Origin: Apteryx mantelli
Lineage: Eukaryota; Chordata; Aves; Apterygiformes; Apterygidae
Direction: 5' to 3'
Length of the DNA stretch: 64,000 nucleotides
Assembly: GCF_036417845.1 (NCBI RefSeq)
Contig: NW_027118455.1
Coordinates: forward strand, 1 to 64,000
Position 1 is the stretch's first letter. Each line of letters opens with the position of its first letter. A program made the position numbers and the translations under genes. The notes under the pieces are model-generated. The model searched no databases and had not been told where the DNA came from. It saw only the letters and a program-made list of their open reading frames with translations. This document shows positions 11,001-26,000 of this stretch, in pieces.

Positions 11001-14000
11001 CAGCAGCTCGGGAGCCGCCGGCGGCAGCGGCCGAAGCGCCAGGTCGCAGCGGCAGGAGTTGGTGGCGCCGCAGGTCGGGGCGAAGGGCACCTGGGGGGGG
11101 GGGGGTCACGGTGTCCCCTCGTGTCCCCAAATGTCCCCCAAATGTCCCCAATGTCCCCAAATGTCCCCAAATGTCCCCAAATGCCCCCGATGTCCCCAAT
11201 GTCCCCAAATGTCCCCAATGTCCCCGAATGTCCCCAAATGTCCCCGATGTCCCCCATGTCCCTTCATGTCCCTTCATGTCCCCAGTGTCCCCAAATATCC
11301 CCCATGTCCCTTAATGTCCCCAAATGTCCCCAATGTCCCCAATGTCCCCAAATGCCCCCAATGTCCCCAAATGTCCCCAAATGCCCCTGATGTCCCCAGA
11401 TGTCCCCAAATGTCCCCAACATCCCCAATGTCCCCAAATGTCCCCAGTGTCTCCAAATGTCCCAAAATGTCCCCAATGTCCCCCGTGTCCCCAAATGTCC
11501 CCAAATGTCCCCCATGCCCCCAAATGTCCCCAATGTCCCAAATGTCCCCAAATGTCCCCCATGTCCCCAAATGTCCCCAAATGTCCCCAAATGTCCCCCA
11601 TGCCCCCAAATGTCCCCAACGTCCCCAATGTTCCTCCATGTCCCCAAATGTCCCCCAATGTCCCCAAATGTCCCCAAATGTCCCCAATGTCCCCCGTGTC
11701 CCCAAATGTCCCCAAATGTCCCCCATGCCCCCAAATGTCCCCAAATGTCCCCAAATGTCCCCCATGCCCCCAAATGTCCCCAATGTCCCAAATGTCCCCA
11801 AATGTCCCCAAATGTCCCCCATGCCCCCAAATGTCCCCAAATGTCCCCCAATGTCCCAAATGTCCCCAAATGTCCCCCATGTCCCCAAATGTCCCCAAAT
11901 GTCCCCAAATGTCCCCCATGCCCCCAAATGTCCCCAATGTCCCAAATGTCCCCAAATGTCCCCCATGTCCCCAAATGTCCCCAAATGTCCCCAAATGTCC
12001 CCCATGCCCCCAAATGTCCCCAACGTCCCTAATGTTCCTCCATGCCCCCAAATGTCCCCAATGTCCCCAAATGTCCCCAAATGTCCCCAACATTCCCAAT
12101 GTCCCCAATGTCCCCAACGTCCCCCCAATGTCCCCCCAATGTCCCCCCCCCGTGTCCCACCTCGCTCCAGGCGCTTCCCCCCTCCGGCGGCAGGACGGGG
12201 CCGTCGGGCTCCGGCTCCAGCTCGAAGGTGACGGCCACCCGCAGCGGGGTGACGGTGTCCTCCAGGCACGGCTGGGGGGGGACGGGGACGGGGACGGGGG
12301 GGGGACACCCCGATGGGCACCCGGATATCAGGGGTTGCACCCAAATATCGGGGGGTTGCACCCAAATTTAGGGATTTGCACCCAAATCACAGGGGTTTGC
12401 ACCCAAATTTGGGGTTTTGCACCCAGATATCAGGGGTTTGCACCCAATTTGGGGGATTTGCACCCAAATGTTGGGGTTTTGCACCCAAATTTAGGGATTT
12501 GCACCCAAATGTTGGGGTTTTGCACCTAAATTTGGGGATTTGCACCCAAATGTTGGGGTTTTGCACCCAAATTTAGGGATTTGCACCCAAATGTTGGGGT
12601 TTTGCACCTAAATTTGGGGATTTGCACCCAAATATCAAGGATTTGCACCCAAATCACAGGGGTTTGTACCCAAATTTGGGGATTTGCACCCAGATATTGG
12701 GGTTTTGCACCTGAATGTTGGGGGTTTGCACCCAAATCTCGGGGTCACCCCGGGGATTTGCACCCCAATAGCTGCGCTGACGCCGGGGAACTGCAGCCCC
12801 AAACTGGGGAATCGCACCCGAAAATGGGGGATTTGCACCCCGGAATGGGTGAATTGCACCCCAAAATAGGGATTTGCACCCCAAAACAGGGGACTTGCAC
12901 CCCGAAAGGTGGGATTTGCACCACCAAAGGGGGGGGGTTGCACCCCGAAATAGGGATTTGCACCCCGGAATGGGTGAGTTGCACCCTGAAATGGGGGATT
13001 TGCACCGCAAAACGGGGTGATTGCACCCCGAAGCAGGGATTTGCACCCCCAAAATAGGGATTTGCACCCCAAAAGGGGGCATTTGTACCCTGAAACAGGG
13101 GAATTGCACCCCAAAACATGGCATTTGCACCCCGAATTAGGGACTTGCACCCCGAAAAGTGGAATTTGCACCGCAAAATGGGGCAATTGCACCCTGAAAC
13201 GTGGCATTTGCACCCCGAATTAGGGACTTGCACCCTGAAACAGGGCAATTGCATCCTGAAATGAGGCATTTGCACCCCAAAATAGGGACTTGCACCCCGA
13301 AACGTGGAATTTGCACCACAAGGGGCAATTGCATCCCAAAACGTGGCGTTTGCACCCCGAATTAGGGACTTGCACCCCGAAACATGGAATTTGCACCGCA
13401 AAACGGGGCAATTGCACCCCGGAACGTGCTGTTTGCACCCCAGAATAAGGGCTCGCCCCCGGAAACGGGGCATTTGCCCCCGGCACCCACCTGCAGGAGG
13501 AGGCGCTGGCGCAGGCAGGCCGGGGGGGCGCCGGGCCGGGGCTCCAGCCGCAGCCGCCCCCGGAGCAGCCGCCGGCCGCCGGCGAAGAGGCCGCGGCTCT
13601 GGGCCCGGTTGGCGTCGAGGCGCAGCGCGAAGGCGACGGCGGCGCCGGAGGGGGGCGCGCGGGGCGCCGGGGCCAGGCGGGCGCCGAAGCAGAGCTGCAG
13701 CTGCACCCCGGGGCGCCCCGGCCCGCTCGCCGCACCTGTGGCACGCGTCGCACCCGCTGCAGAAGCCTCGGGCGCCCGCCGCGCCCCTCGCACCCATTGC
13801 ACACACTGCACCCGTTGCATGCACTGCACCCCTTGCACCCGTTGCATGCACTGCGCCCATTGCACCTGTTGCATGCACTGCGCCCATTGCACCCGTTGCA
13901 TGCACTGCACCCCTTGCACCCGTTGCATGCACTGCACCCCTTGCACCCATTGCATGCACTGCGCCCATTGCACCCGTTGCATGCACTGCACCCATTGCAC

Positions 14001-17000
14001 CCGTTGCATGCACTGCACCCGTTGCACTTGCTGCATGCATCATACCCATTGCACCCGTTGCATGCGTTGCACCCGTTGCAGCTATTGCATGCGTTGCACC
14101 CCGTTGCGCCCCTTGCACCCCTCGCGCCTGTCGCGTGCGTTGCGCCCGCTGCACCCATTGCTTCTGCCGCATGCACCGCACCCCGTTGCAAAGCCCATTT
14201 GCACCCATCGCGTGCGTGGCGCCCCCGTTGCGTGCAATGCACCCGTTGCACCCTGCCGCATGCATTGCACCCATTGCAACGCCCATTTGCACCCATTGCA
14301 CCCCACTGCACCCATTGCACCCGTTGCAAAGCCCATTTGCACCCATTGCACCCCACTGCACACACTGCACCCATTGCAACACCCATTTGCACCCATTGCA
14401 CCCCGCTGCACCCATTGCAAAGCCCATCACACCCATTGCACCCATTGCAAAGCCCATTTGCACCCACTGCACCCCGCTGCATGCGTTGCAATGCCCATTT
14501 GCACCCATTGCACCCATTGCACCCATTGCACCCATTGCACCCATTGCACCCATTGCACCCCGCCGCACCCGCCGCCACCCCGCGCCCGCCGCAGCACCCG
14601 GCACCTTCCGCCTCGGTGGCGTTGGCGTCCTGCGCGGGGTCGTCGCAGCCCCAGGGCTCGGCCGGGAGCCGCTCGGGGGCGAACGTCACCTGCGGCGTCA
14701 CCCACAGCACCGGGCGCGACCTGCGGGGAGGCGCCGTGGGCCGGGGGGACCCCGAAACGGGGCCGCCAGGCCGGGGCACCCCCGAGGCGGGGGCAGGGCC
14801 CCGCCGGCACCTGGCATCGGGGTGCAATTCCCCGTGCGAGCCCCGAATCGGGGTGCAATTCCCAGGGTCCCCCCATATCCCGGTGCAATGGGTCCTGTGC
14901 AAGCCCCAAATCGGGGTGCAAATCCCCGGGGTCCCCCCCATATTTTGGGTGCAATTACCCAGGTTCCCCCTGACTACTGGGGTGCAATTCCCTCGTGCGA
15001 GCCCCGATCCGGGGTGCAATTCCCAAGGGTCCCCCATATCCCGGTGCAATGGGTCCCGTGCAAGCCCCGATCCGGGGTGCAGTTCCCGGGGTCCCCCCCC
15101 CCCCCCCCGCGCCGGCGGGTGGCTCACCGGAGGAGGACGACGGCGCCGCGGGCCCCCACCGCCACGTCGCCCAGGTCGTCGCCCGTCGCGTCCAGGCCCC
15201 CGTCCAGCGCCTGGCCCAGGTGCTGCAGGCCGGGGCCCATGCGGGCGCCGCTCAGCCGCTGCGGGGGGGGGGGGGGACACGGGGTCAGGGTGGGGGGGCG
15301 TGGGGCGCCCCACGGTGAGTATTGCACCCCCCCCCCGGAGAGCATTGCACCCCACAGTGAGTATTGCAACCCATGGTGAGCATTGCATGCCGATTCGAGC
15401 AGTGCAATGCAGGGAGCAAGCGTTGCACCCCGATTCGAGCAGTGCAATGCAGGGGGCGAGTGTTGCACCCCAATTAGAGCAGTGCAATGCAGGGAGTGAG
15501 CGTTGCACCCCGATTCCAGTGGTGCAATGCAGGGGGTGAGCACTGCACCCCGATTCCAGCAGTGCAATGCAAGGGACAGGCGTTGCAACCCGATTCCAGC
15601 AATGCAATGCAGGGGGTGAGCACTGCACCCCAATTCCAGCAGTGCAATGCAGGGGGCAAGCGTTGCACCCCGATTCCAGTGGTGCAATGCAGGGAGTGAG
15701 CGTTGCACCCCGATTCCAGTGGTGCAATGCAGGGAGTGAGCGTTGCACCCCGATTCCAGCAGTGCAATGCAGAGGGTGAGCGTTGCACCCCGATTCCAGC
15801 AATGCAATGCAGGGAGCGAGTGTTGCACTCCAATTAGGGTGGTGCAATGCAGTGAGCGAGTGTTGCACCCCAATTCCAGCAGTGCAATGCGGGGGGGGCA
15901 GGCGTTGCACCCCAATTCCAGCAGTGCAATGCAGGGAGCAAGCGTTGCACCCCAATTCCAGCAGTGCAATGCAGGGAGCGAGTGTTGCACTCCAATTAGA
16001 GTGATGCAATGCAGCGAGCGAGTGTTGCACCCCAATTCCAGCAGTGCAATGCGGGGGGCAGGCGTTGCACCCCGATTCCAGCGGTGCAATGCCGGGGCCC
16101 CCCCCCCACCTGGCTGTAGCGGGGCTCCAGCCCCCCCGGGCGGCCCCGGTAGACGTAGACGGCTCCGGCCTCGGCGTCCTCCAGCGGGGCCCCCACGGCA
16201 GCCTCGGCCCAGCCGTCGCCGTCGAGGTCGCCCAGCGCCGCCAGCGCCGCCCCGAACCGGCCCAGCGGGTGCCCGGGGGCCCCCAGCAGCTCCCCGGCTT
16301 CCGCCAGCGCCTCCTGCCCCGGGCGAGAGGCCGCGTGTTGCATCGACCGGGGGGGGGGGGGGTGTTGCACCCCCAAACCCCGGGGGTTGCACCCAAAATG
16401 GGGGGTGACGGCAGGGAATTGCACCCAAAGGGATCAGGGAAACCCCCCGGGAATTGCACCCAGATATTGGGGCGACCCTGGGACGTTGCACCCAAAATGT
16501 GGGGCGACCCCCAGGGAATTGCACCCCAAAAGCCAGGGTGACACCTGGGAATTGCACCCAAATAACGGGGTGACATCGGGGAATTTGCACCCACATAATG
16601 GGGTGACACTGCGCAATTGCACCCGGATATCGGGGTCAAACGGGGCGATTGCACCCAAATATTGGGGTCACCCTGGGCGATTTGCACCCACATAACAGGG
16701 TGACACTGAGCAATTGCACCCAGGTATCGGGGTCACCCAGGACAATTGCACCCAAATATTGGGGTGACATCGGGGAATTTGCACCCAGATATCGGGGTGA
16801 CACTGAGCAATTGCACCCAAATATTGGGGTGACACTGAGCAATTGCACCCAAATATTGGGGTGACACTGGGGAATTGCACCCAAATAACCATGTGACACC
16901 AGGGAATTTGCACCCAGATATCGGGGTGACACCGAGCAATTGCACCCGGATATCGGGGTGACACTGAGCAATTGCACCCAAATATCGGGGTGACACTGAG

Positions 17001-20000
17001 CAATTGCACCCAAATAATGGGGTGACACCAGGGAATTTGCACCCACATAATGGGGTGACACTGCGCAATTGCACCCGGATATTGGGGTCAAACGGGGCGA
17101 TTGCACCCAAATATTGGGGTCACCCTGGGCGATTTGCACCCACATAACAGGGTGACACTGAGCAATTGCACCCAGGTATCGGGGTCACCCAGGACAATTG
17201 CACCCAAATATTGGGGTGACATCGGGGAATTTGCACCCAGATATCGGGGTGACACTGAGCAATTGCACCCAAATATTGGGGTGACACTGGGGAATTGCAC
17301 CCAAATAACCATGTGACACCAGGGAATTTGCACCCAGATATCGGGGTGACACCGAGCAATTGCACCCGGATATCGGGGTCAAACGGGGCGATTGCACCCA
17401 AATATTGGGGTCACCCTGGGCGATTTGCACCCAAATAACAGGGTGACACTGAGCAATTGCACCCAGGTATCGGGGTCACCCAGGGCAATTGCACCCAAAT
17501 ATTGGGGTGACATCGGGGAATTTGCACCCAGATATCGGGGTGACACTGGGGAATTTGCACCCAAATAACTGGGTGACACCGGGGAATTTGCACCCACATA
17601 ACGGGGTGACACTGAGCAATTGCACCCAGGTATTGGGGTCAAACGGGGCGATTGCACCCAAATAACGGGGTGACACTGAGCAATTGCACCCAAATAATGG
17701 GGTGACACCAGGGAATTTGCACCCAAATAACGGGGTGACACTGAGCAATTGCACCCGGATATTGGGGTCAAACGGGGCGATTGCACCCAAATATTGGGGT
17801 CACCCCGGGGAATTTGCACCCAGGTATCGGGGTGACACTGAGCAATTGCACCTAGATATTGGGGTCACCCTGGGCAATTTGCACCCAAATATCGGGGTGA
17901 CATCGGGGAATTTGCACCCAAATATCGGGGTGACATCGGGGAATTTGCACCCAGATATTGGGGTGACACTGAGCAATTGCACCCGGATATTGGGGTCAAA
18001 TAGGGCGATTGCACCCAAATACTGGGGTCACCCTGGGCGATTGCATCCAAATATTGGGGTGACACCGGGGAATTTGCACCCAGGTATTGGGGTTACCCCA
18101 GGGAGTTTGCACCCGGATATCGGGGTCACCCCGGGCAATTTGCACCCAAATAACGGGGTGACAACGGGGAATTTGCACCCAGATATCGGGGTCAAACGGG
18201 GCGATTGCACCCAAATACTGGGGTCACCGTGGAGAATTTGCACCCGGATATCGGGGCGCCCCGGGGGGGATTTGCACCCCGTTATTTTGGGGGGGGGAGG
18301 TGGGGGCCCCCGCTCACCCGCCGCCAGCGGAAGAGGTGCACCCGCCCGCCGCGGCGCCCGTCGAAGTGCAGCTGGGCGCCCACGAGCAGCAGGTCGGCGG
18401 CGCCGTCGCCCTCCAGGTCCAGGGCGCAGAGCGACGCCCCGAAGTAGGAGCCCAGCTGGGGGGGGGGGGGGACACGGGGGGGGGGGGGGTCGCGCATGTG
18501 ACCCCCCCCCAAAACCTGCAGCCTGCGCCCCAAAATTGCACCCCCATTGCAATCCCCCCATTGCAACTTGCACCCCAAAATTGCAACCTGCACCCCAAAA
18601 TTGCAATGTGCCCCGTTCCCAGAATGCAACCTGCCCCCCCAAATTTGCAACCCGCCCCGTGCCCCGATTGCAACCCGCCCCCCCAAATTGCAACCCGCCC
18701 TGTTCTCCAATTGCAACCCGCCCCGCTCCCAAAAATGCAACTTGCACCCCCAAATTGCAATCCAGCCCGTGCCCCAGTTGCAACCTGCACCCCAAAATTG
18801 CAACCCGCCCCGTGCCCCGATTGCAACCCACGGTCCCAAAATGCAACCCGCCCCGCTCCCAAAATGCAACTTGCACCCCAAAATTGCAATCCAGCACATG
18901 CCCCGATTGCAACCTGCACCGTCCCCCAATTGCAACCCACGGTCCCAAAATTGCAACCCTCCCTGTGTCCCGATTGCAACCCTCCTCCCCAAATTGCAAC
19001 CCGCCCTGTGCCAAAACTGCAACCTGCACCCCAAAACTGCAACCTGCACCCCAAAACTGCAACCTGCACCCCAAAACGGCAATGCTCCCCGTACCAAAAT
19101 TGCAACCCTCCTCCCCCAAATTGCAACCCGCTCCGTCCCCCCAATTGCATTGCACCCCCCAAAACTGCAGCCTGCCCCCCAAATCGCAACGCCCCCCCAG
19201 CCCCCCCCGGTTGCTACCTGCTGCCCGGGCAGCTGCTGCCGCAGGCGCCAGCCGGGCGCCTCGAAGAGCAGCACGCGGCCGACGTGGCCGTGCCGGGGGG
19301 CCCCGGCCGCCAGCAGCGACAGGCCCGGCCGCGCCAGCGCCGCCACCGCGTAGCCTGCGCCGGGGGGGGGGGAGGGGGGGGGTCAGCGCCGGCGGGACCC
19401 CCCCACTTTGCACCCAGCGCACCCACTGCACCATTGCACCCATTGCACCATTGCAAACCCTGTTTTGCACCCATTGCACCATCACACCCACTGCACCCAT
19501 CGCACCCATTGCATCATTGCACCCATTGCACCATTGCACCCATTGCACCATTGCAAACCCTGTTTTGCACCCATTGCACCATCACACCCACTGCACCCAT
19601 TGCATCATTGCACCCATTGCAAACCACATAGTGCCCATTGCACCCTCTGCACCATTGCATCATTGCACCCATCGCACCATTGCACCCATCACACCCATTG
19701 CACCATTGCACCCCCTTGCAAACCCCATTTTGCACCCATTGCACCCTCTGCACCCCATTGCACCCACTGCACCATTGCACCCATTGCAAACCCTGTTGCA
19801 CCTATTGCACCCATTGCACCATAGCACCCCATTGCACCCACTGCACCAATCACACCCATTGCACCCATTGCATCATTGCACCCACTGCACCATTGCACCC
19901 ATTGCAAGCCCTGTTGCACCTATCGCACCATTGCACCTATTGCATCATTGCACCCATTGCACCATCACACCCACTGCACCCCATTGCACCCATTGCACCA

Positions 20001-23000
20001 TTTCAAACCCCATATTGCACCCATTGCACCCACTGCACCCATTGCACCATTGCACCCATCACATCATTGCACCCATCGCACCCACTGCATCATTGCACCC
20101 ATTGCAAACCCCATTTTGCACCTATTGCACCCATCGCACCAATTGCACCCACTGCACCCTCTGCACCCATTGCATTATTGCACCATCACCCCATTGCACC
20201 CACTGCACCACTGCACCCATTGCAAACCCCATAGCATCCTATTGCACCCATCGCACCATTGCACCCCCTTGCAAACCCCATTTTGCACCTATTGCACCCA
20301 TCACACCCATCTCACCCACTGCACCATTGCACCCTCTGCACCCCATTGCACCCATCACAGCCATTGCAAACCCTGTTGCACCCATTGCACCCCATTGCAC
20401 CCATTGCATCATTGCACCCATTGCACCCTCTGCATCCCATTGCACCCATTGCAAGCCCCATAGCATCCTATTGCACCCATTGCACCATTGCACCCTCTGC
20501 ACCCCATTGCACCCATCGCAAACCCTGTTGCACCTATTGCACCCCATTGCACCCACTGCACCATTGCACCCATCGCAAACCCCATAGCATCCTATTGCAC
20601 CCATTGCACCTATTGCACCAATCACACCCACGGCACCCATTGCACCCACTTCACCCATTGCACCCTTGCACCCATTGCAAACCCCGTTGCACCTATCACA
20701 CCCATCGCACCATTGCACCTATTGCACCCATCGCACCCATTGCAAACCCCATTGCACCCACTGCCCCATTGCACCCATCGCACCCATTGCAAACCCTGTT
20801 GCACCTATTGCACCCATTGCCCCCTAGCACCCCATTGCACCCACTGCACCATTGCACCCATTGCATCCCTTTGCAGACCCCATAGCACCCATTGCACCCA
20901 TGGCACCCCACTGCACCTCACTGCACCTATTGCACCTATTGCACCCAACTGCAACCCCCATCCCACCTCACTGCACCCCATTGCACCCATAGCACCCTAT
21001 TGCACCCATTGCAAACCCCATAGCATCCCATTGCACCCAACGCACCCATTGCACCCATTGCAAACCCTGTTTTGCACCCATTGCACCCACGGCACCCGTG
21101 GCACCCATTGCACCCACGGCACCCACGGCACCCGCTCTCGTTGCGCAGCCGCTCACCCAGGTAGGAGCCGGTGACGCCGTCGGCCAGCGCCGGGTTGGGC
21201 ACGAAGACGTCGCCGCCGCCGCTGCCATCGTCGCCGCCCAGCTCCAGCAGCCCCCCGGCCCAGTTGTCGGCACCCACCGCCCCCGTCACCACGCGGCCCT
21301 GCACCCGGAGGGGGGGGGGTGGTGACGTCACCGCAGCACCCATGGGTGCCGCCGCCGGTGCCCGTCCCCGGGGCGTCGCGCCTCACCTGGGCGACGGCGA
21401 CGCTGAAGCCGCTGGACGAGAGCTCCAGGTGGAAGCGGTTGTGCGAGCTGGTGTCTGCGTTTTGGGGGGGAGGCGGGGGGGGACCCCAAAGTTTGCGCGC
21501 GGTTCCCTCGCATCACCCCGATATCGGGGGGCAATTGCACGGGGGGGACCCCAAAATCGGGGTGCAATCGCCCTGCATCAGCCTCGTGTTGGGTGCAAAT
21601 TCCCCGGGGTCACCCCGGCTGTTTGCATGCGAGTCCCAACGCTTGGGTGCAATTGCACGGGGGGGCCCCGATATTGGGGTGCAATTGCACAGAATGACCC
21701 CCAAATTTGGGTGTAATTGCCTTGCATCAGCCTCGTGTTGGGTGCAAATCCCCTGGAGTCACCCTGGCTGTTTGCATGCGATTCCCAACGTTTGGGTGCA
21801 ATTGCACGGGGGTGGGGGGGCCCGATTTTGGGGTGCAATTGCACAGAGTGACCCCCAAATTTGGGTGTAATTGCCTTGCATCAGCCTCGTTTTTGGGTGC
21901 CAATTCCCCGGGGTCACCGTGGCTGTTTGCATGCGAGTCCCAATGTTTGGGTGCAATTGCACGGGGTGACCCCGATATTGGGGTGCAATTGCACAGGGGG
22001 GACGCCAAAATCGGGGTGCAATCACCCTGCATCAGCCTCGTATTGGGTGCAAATTCCCTGGAGTCACCCCGGCTGTTTGCACGTGATTCCCAACATTTGG
22101 GTGCAATTGCATGGGGTGACCCCAATATTGGGGTGCAATTGCACGGGGTGACCCCGATATTGGGGTGCAATTGCACGGGGTGACCCCAAAATTTGGGTGC
22201 AATCACCTTGCATCAGCCTCGTGCTGGATGCAAATTCTTTGGGGTCACCCCGGCTGTTTGCATGCGAGTCCCAATGTTTGGGTGCAATTGCATGAGGTGA
22301 CCCCGAAATCGGGGTGCAATCACCTTGCATCAGCCTCGTATTGGGTGCAAATCCCCTGGGGTCGCCCCGGCTGTTTCCATGCGATTCCCAAAATTTGGGT
22401 GCAATTGCACGGGGGGGGGGGCCGATATTGGGGTGCAATTTTTGGGGGTGACCCCGATTTTGGGGTGCAATTTTGGGGGGGTGCAGGGCCGGGGGGGGAG
22501 GGGGGAGGCGCTCGGCCACCTTCGATGTCGTAGATCTTGGCCTGCAGCTCGCTGAAAAGGCCCTTGAGCTTCTCGAAGCTGTCGAGGACCTTGACGAACT
22601 CGGAGCTGGGCTGCGACGCGAACTGGCTCAGGTAGAGGCTGGTGTCGGGGCTGTTGAAGTTGTTGCCCACCTGCGGGAGGCAGCGCCCGGACGCCTGGGC
22701 CCCTCGCTCCCGGACGCCTGGGCCCCTCCAGTCCCGGACGCCTGGGCCCCTCTGCACCCGGACGCCTGGGTCCCCTCGCTCCCGGACGCCTGGGCCCCTC
22801 CATGCCCGGACGCCTGGGCCCCTCTGCACCCGGACGCCTGGGTCCCCTCGCTCCCGGACGCCTGGGCCCCTCCAGTCCTGGACGCCTGGGTCCCTCTGCA
22901 CCCGGACGCCTGGGCCCCTCCAGTCCCGGACGCCTGGGTCCCCTCGCTCCTGGATGCCTGGGCCCCTCCAGTCCCGGATGCCTGGGTCCCTCTGCACCCG

Positions 23001-26000
23001 GACGCCTGGGCCCCTCGCTCCCGGACGCCTGGGTCCCCTCACTCCCGGACGCCTGGGCCCCTCCAGTCCCGGATGCCTGGGTCCCTCTGCACCCGGACGC
23101 CTGGGTCCCCTCGCTCCCGGACGCCTGGGCCCCTCGCTCCCGGACGCCTGGGCCCCTCTGTACCCGGATGCCTGGGCCCCTCCAGTCCTGGACGCCTGGG
23201 CCCCGCTGCACCCGGACGCCTGGGCCCCTCGCTCCCAGATGCCTGGGTCCCTCCCACCCGGACACCTGGGCCCCTCTGCACCCGGACGCCTGAGCCCCTC
23301 CAGTCCCGGACGCCTGGGCCCCTCGCTCCCGGACGCCTGGGCCCCTCCAGTCCCGGACGCCTGGGCCCCTCCAGTCCCGGACGCCTGAGCCCCTCTAGTC
23401 CTGGACACCTGGGTCCCTCTGCACCCGGACGCCTGGGCCCCTCCATGCCTGGATGCCTGGGCCCCTCCAGTCCCGGACGCCTGGGCCCCTCGCTCCCGGA
23501 CGCCTGGGTCCCTCCAGCCCTGGACACCTGGGTCCCTCCCACCCGGACACCTGGGCCCCCTCAATCCCAGACGCCTGGGCCCCTCCATCCCGGACTCCTG
23601 GGCCCCTCAATCCCGCCCGGACGCCTGGGCCCCGGGGCCGCCGCACCCCGATGATGTAGCGCAGGATGCCAGACTTCTCGGCGGCCGAGACGTCGCCCGT
23701 GTCGGTGGCGTCGCCGTCCGTGATGATGATCATGACCCGCTTGGCGCCCGGCCGGGAGCCGCTCTCGGGGGTGAAGATGTTCTCCCTGCGCGGGGGGAGG
23801 CCCGGATGTCGGGGGGCAATTCCCTGGGATCGCCCTGGATATCGGGGTGCAATTCCCCGGGATCTGCCCAGATATCAGGGTGCAATTGCCCAGGATCATC
23901 CCAGATATTGGGGTGCAATTCCCTGGGATCACCCCGGATATCGGGGTGCAATTCCCTGGGGTCACTCTGGATATCGGGGTGCAATTCCCTGGGATCACCC
24001 CGGATATCGGGGTGCAATTCCCTGGGGTCACTCTGGATATTGGGGTGCAATTCCCTGGGATCATCCCAGATATCAGGGTGCAATTCCCTGGGGTCACTCT
24101 GGATATTGGGGTGCAATTCCCTGGGATCACCCCGGATATCGGGGTGCAATTCCCTGGGGTCACTCTGGATATCGGGGTGCAATTCCCTGGGATCATCCCA
24201 GATATCAGGGTGCAATTCCCTGGGGTCACTCTGGATATTGGGGTGCAATTCCCTGGGATCACCCCGGATATCGGGGTGCAATTCCCTGGGGTCACTCTGG
24301 ATATTGGGGTGCAATTCCCTGGGATCATCCCAGATATCAGGCTGCAATTCCCTGGGATTGTCCTGAATATCGGGGTGCAATTCCCAGGATCATCCCAGAT
24401 ATTTGTGTGCAATTCCCTGGGATCACCCTAGATATCAGGGTGCAATTCCCTGGGATCACCCTGGATACGGGGGTGCAATTCCCCGGCATCGGGGTGCAAC
24501 TCCCCGGGATCTCCCCGGCTCCGGAGGCGCGATTCCCGGGATCTCCCCGGCTCCGGAAGCGCGATTCCCGGGGCGCCGCCCCCACTCACGCCACGTAGGC
24601 GATGGCCGAGAAGGTGTCGGTGAGGCTGCGGAGCTGCCGGACGTGGCGCAGCAGCTCCCGCGGCTCCGGCCGGGCCGCGTAGTCCCGCAGCGTGAACTCC
24701 GTGCGCGTCCGGTCCGAGAACTGCACCGCCGCGAACTGCCCCCGCCGGGGCGGCACCCGTGGGACGACGGACGCTGGCACCCGACGGACACCGGCCCCCG
24801 CCGAGCCCGTAGAGCTCCATAGAGCTCCGTAGGCCCTGCAGACCCCCATAGACCCCCACAGACACCCACAGACACCCATAGAGCCCTATAGACCCCCATA
24901 GACCCCGTAGACACCCATAGACCCTACAGACCCCTACAGACCCCACAGACACCCATAGAGCCCCGTAGACACCCATAGACACCCATAGACACCCATAGAG
25001 CCCTATAGACCCCCATGGACCCTGTAGACACCCATAGACCTCCATAGGTCCTACAGACCCCCACAGACCCCCATAGACCCCCACAGAGCCCCATAGACAC
25101 CCATAGACCCTGTAGACACCCATAGACCTCCATAGACCCTACAGACCCCCATAGACCCCCACAGACACCCATAGAGCCCCGTAGACCCCCATAGACCCTG
25201 TAGACACCCATAGACCTCCATAGGTCCTACAGACCCCTATAGACCCCATAGACACCCATAGAGCCCCATAGAGCCCATAGACCCCATAGAGCCCCATAGA
25301 CCCCCATAGACATCCATAGACCTCCATAGGCCCTGCAGACCCCTATAGACCCCTATAGACCCCGTAGAGCCCTATAGACTCCCATAGACCCCATAGACAC
25401 CATAGAGCCCTATAGACCCCCATAGACCCCGTAGACACCCATAGACCTCCATAGACCCCATAGACCTCCCAGAGAGCCCCAGAGAGCCCTGTAGACCCCA
25501 TAGACACCAATATATCCCCATAGATACCTACAGACCCCAGAGAACACCCAGAGATCCCCATAGACCCCATAGACACACACATATCCCCATAGAGACCTAT
25601 AGACCTCATAGAGACCCATAGAGACCCCATAGAGACCCATAGACCCTGTAGACACCCATAGAGCCCTATAGACCCCCATAGACCCTGTAGATCCCGTAGA
25701 CACCCATAGACCTCCATAGACCCTACAGACCCCTATAGACCCCATAGACACCCATAGACCTCCATAGAGCCCCATAGACACCCATAGACCTCCATAGACC
25801 CCATAGACCCCATAGACACCCATAGACCTCCATAGACCCCATAGACCCCATAGACACCCCTAGACCTCCATAGAGCCCATAGACCTCCATAGAGCCCTAC
25901 AGACCCCAGAGACCCCCAGAGAGCCCCATAGACCCCAGAGACCTCCATAGACCTCCATAGACCCTACAGACCCCCAGAGAACCCCAGAGACCCCATGGAC

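Noticed and set aside
13220-16693. 1157-codon minus-strand open frame
   Set aside because: It reads through four ITGAL exons and the repeat introns between them; only the exon parts are real.
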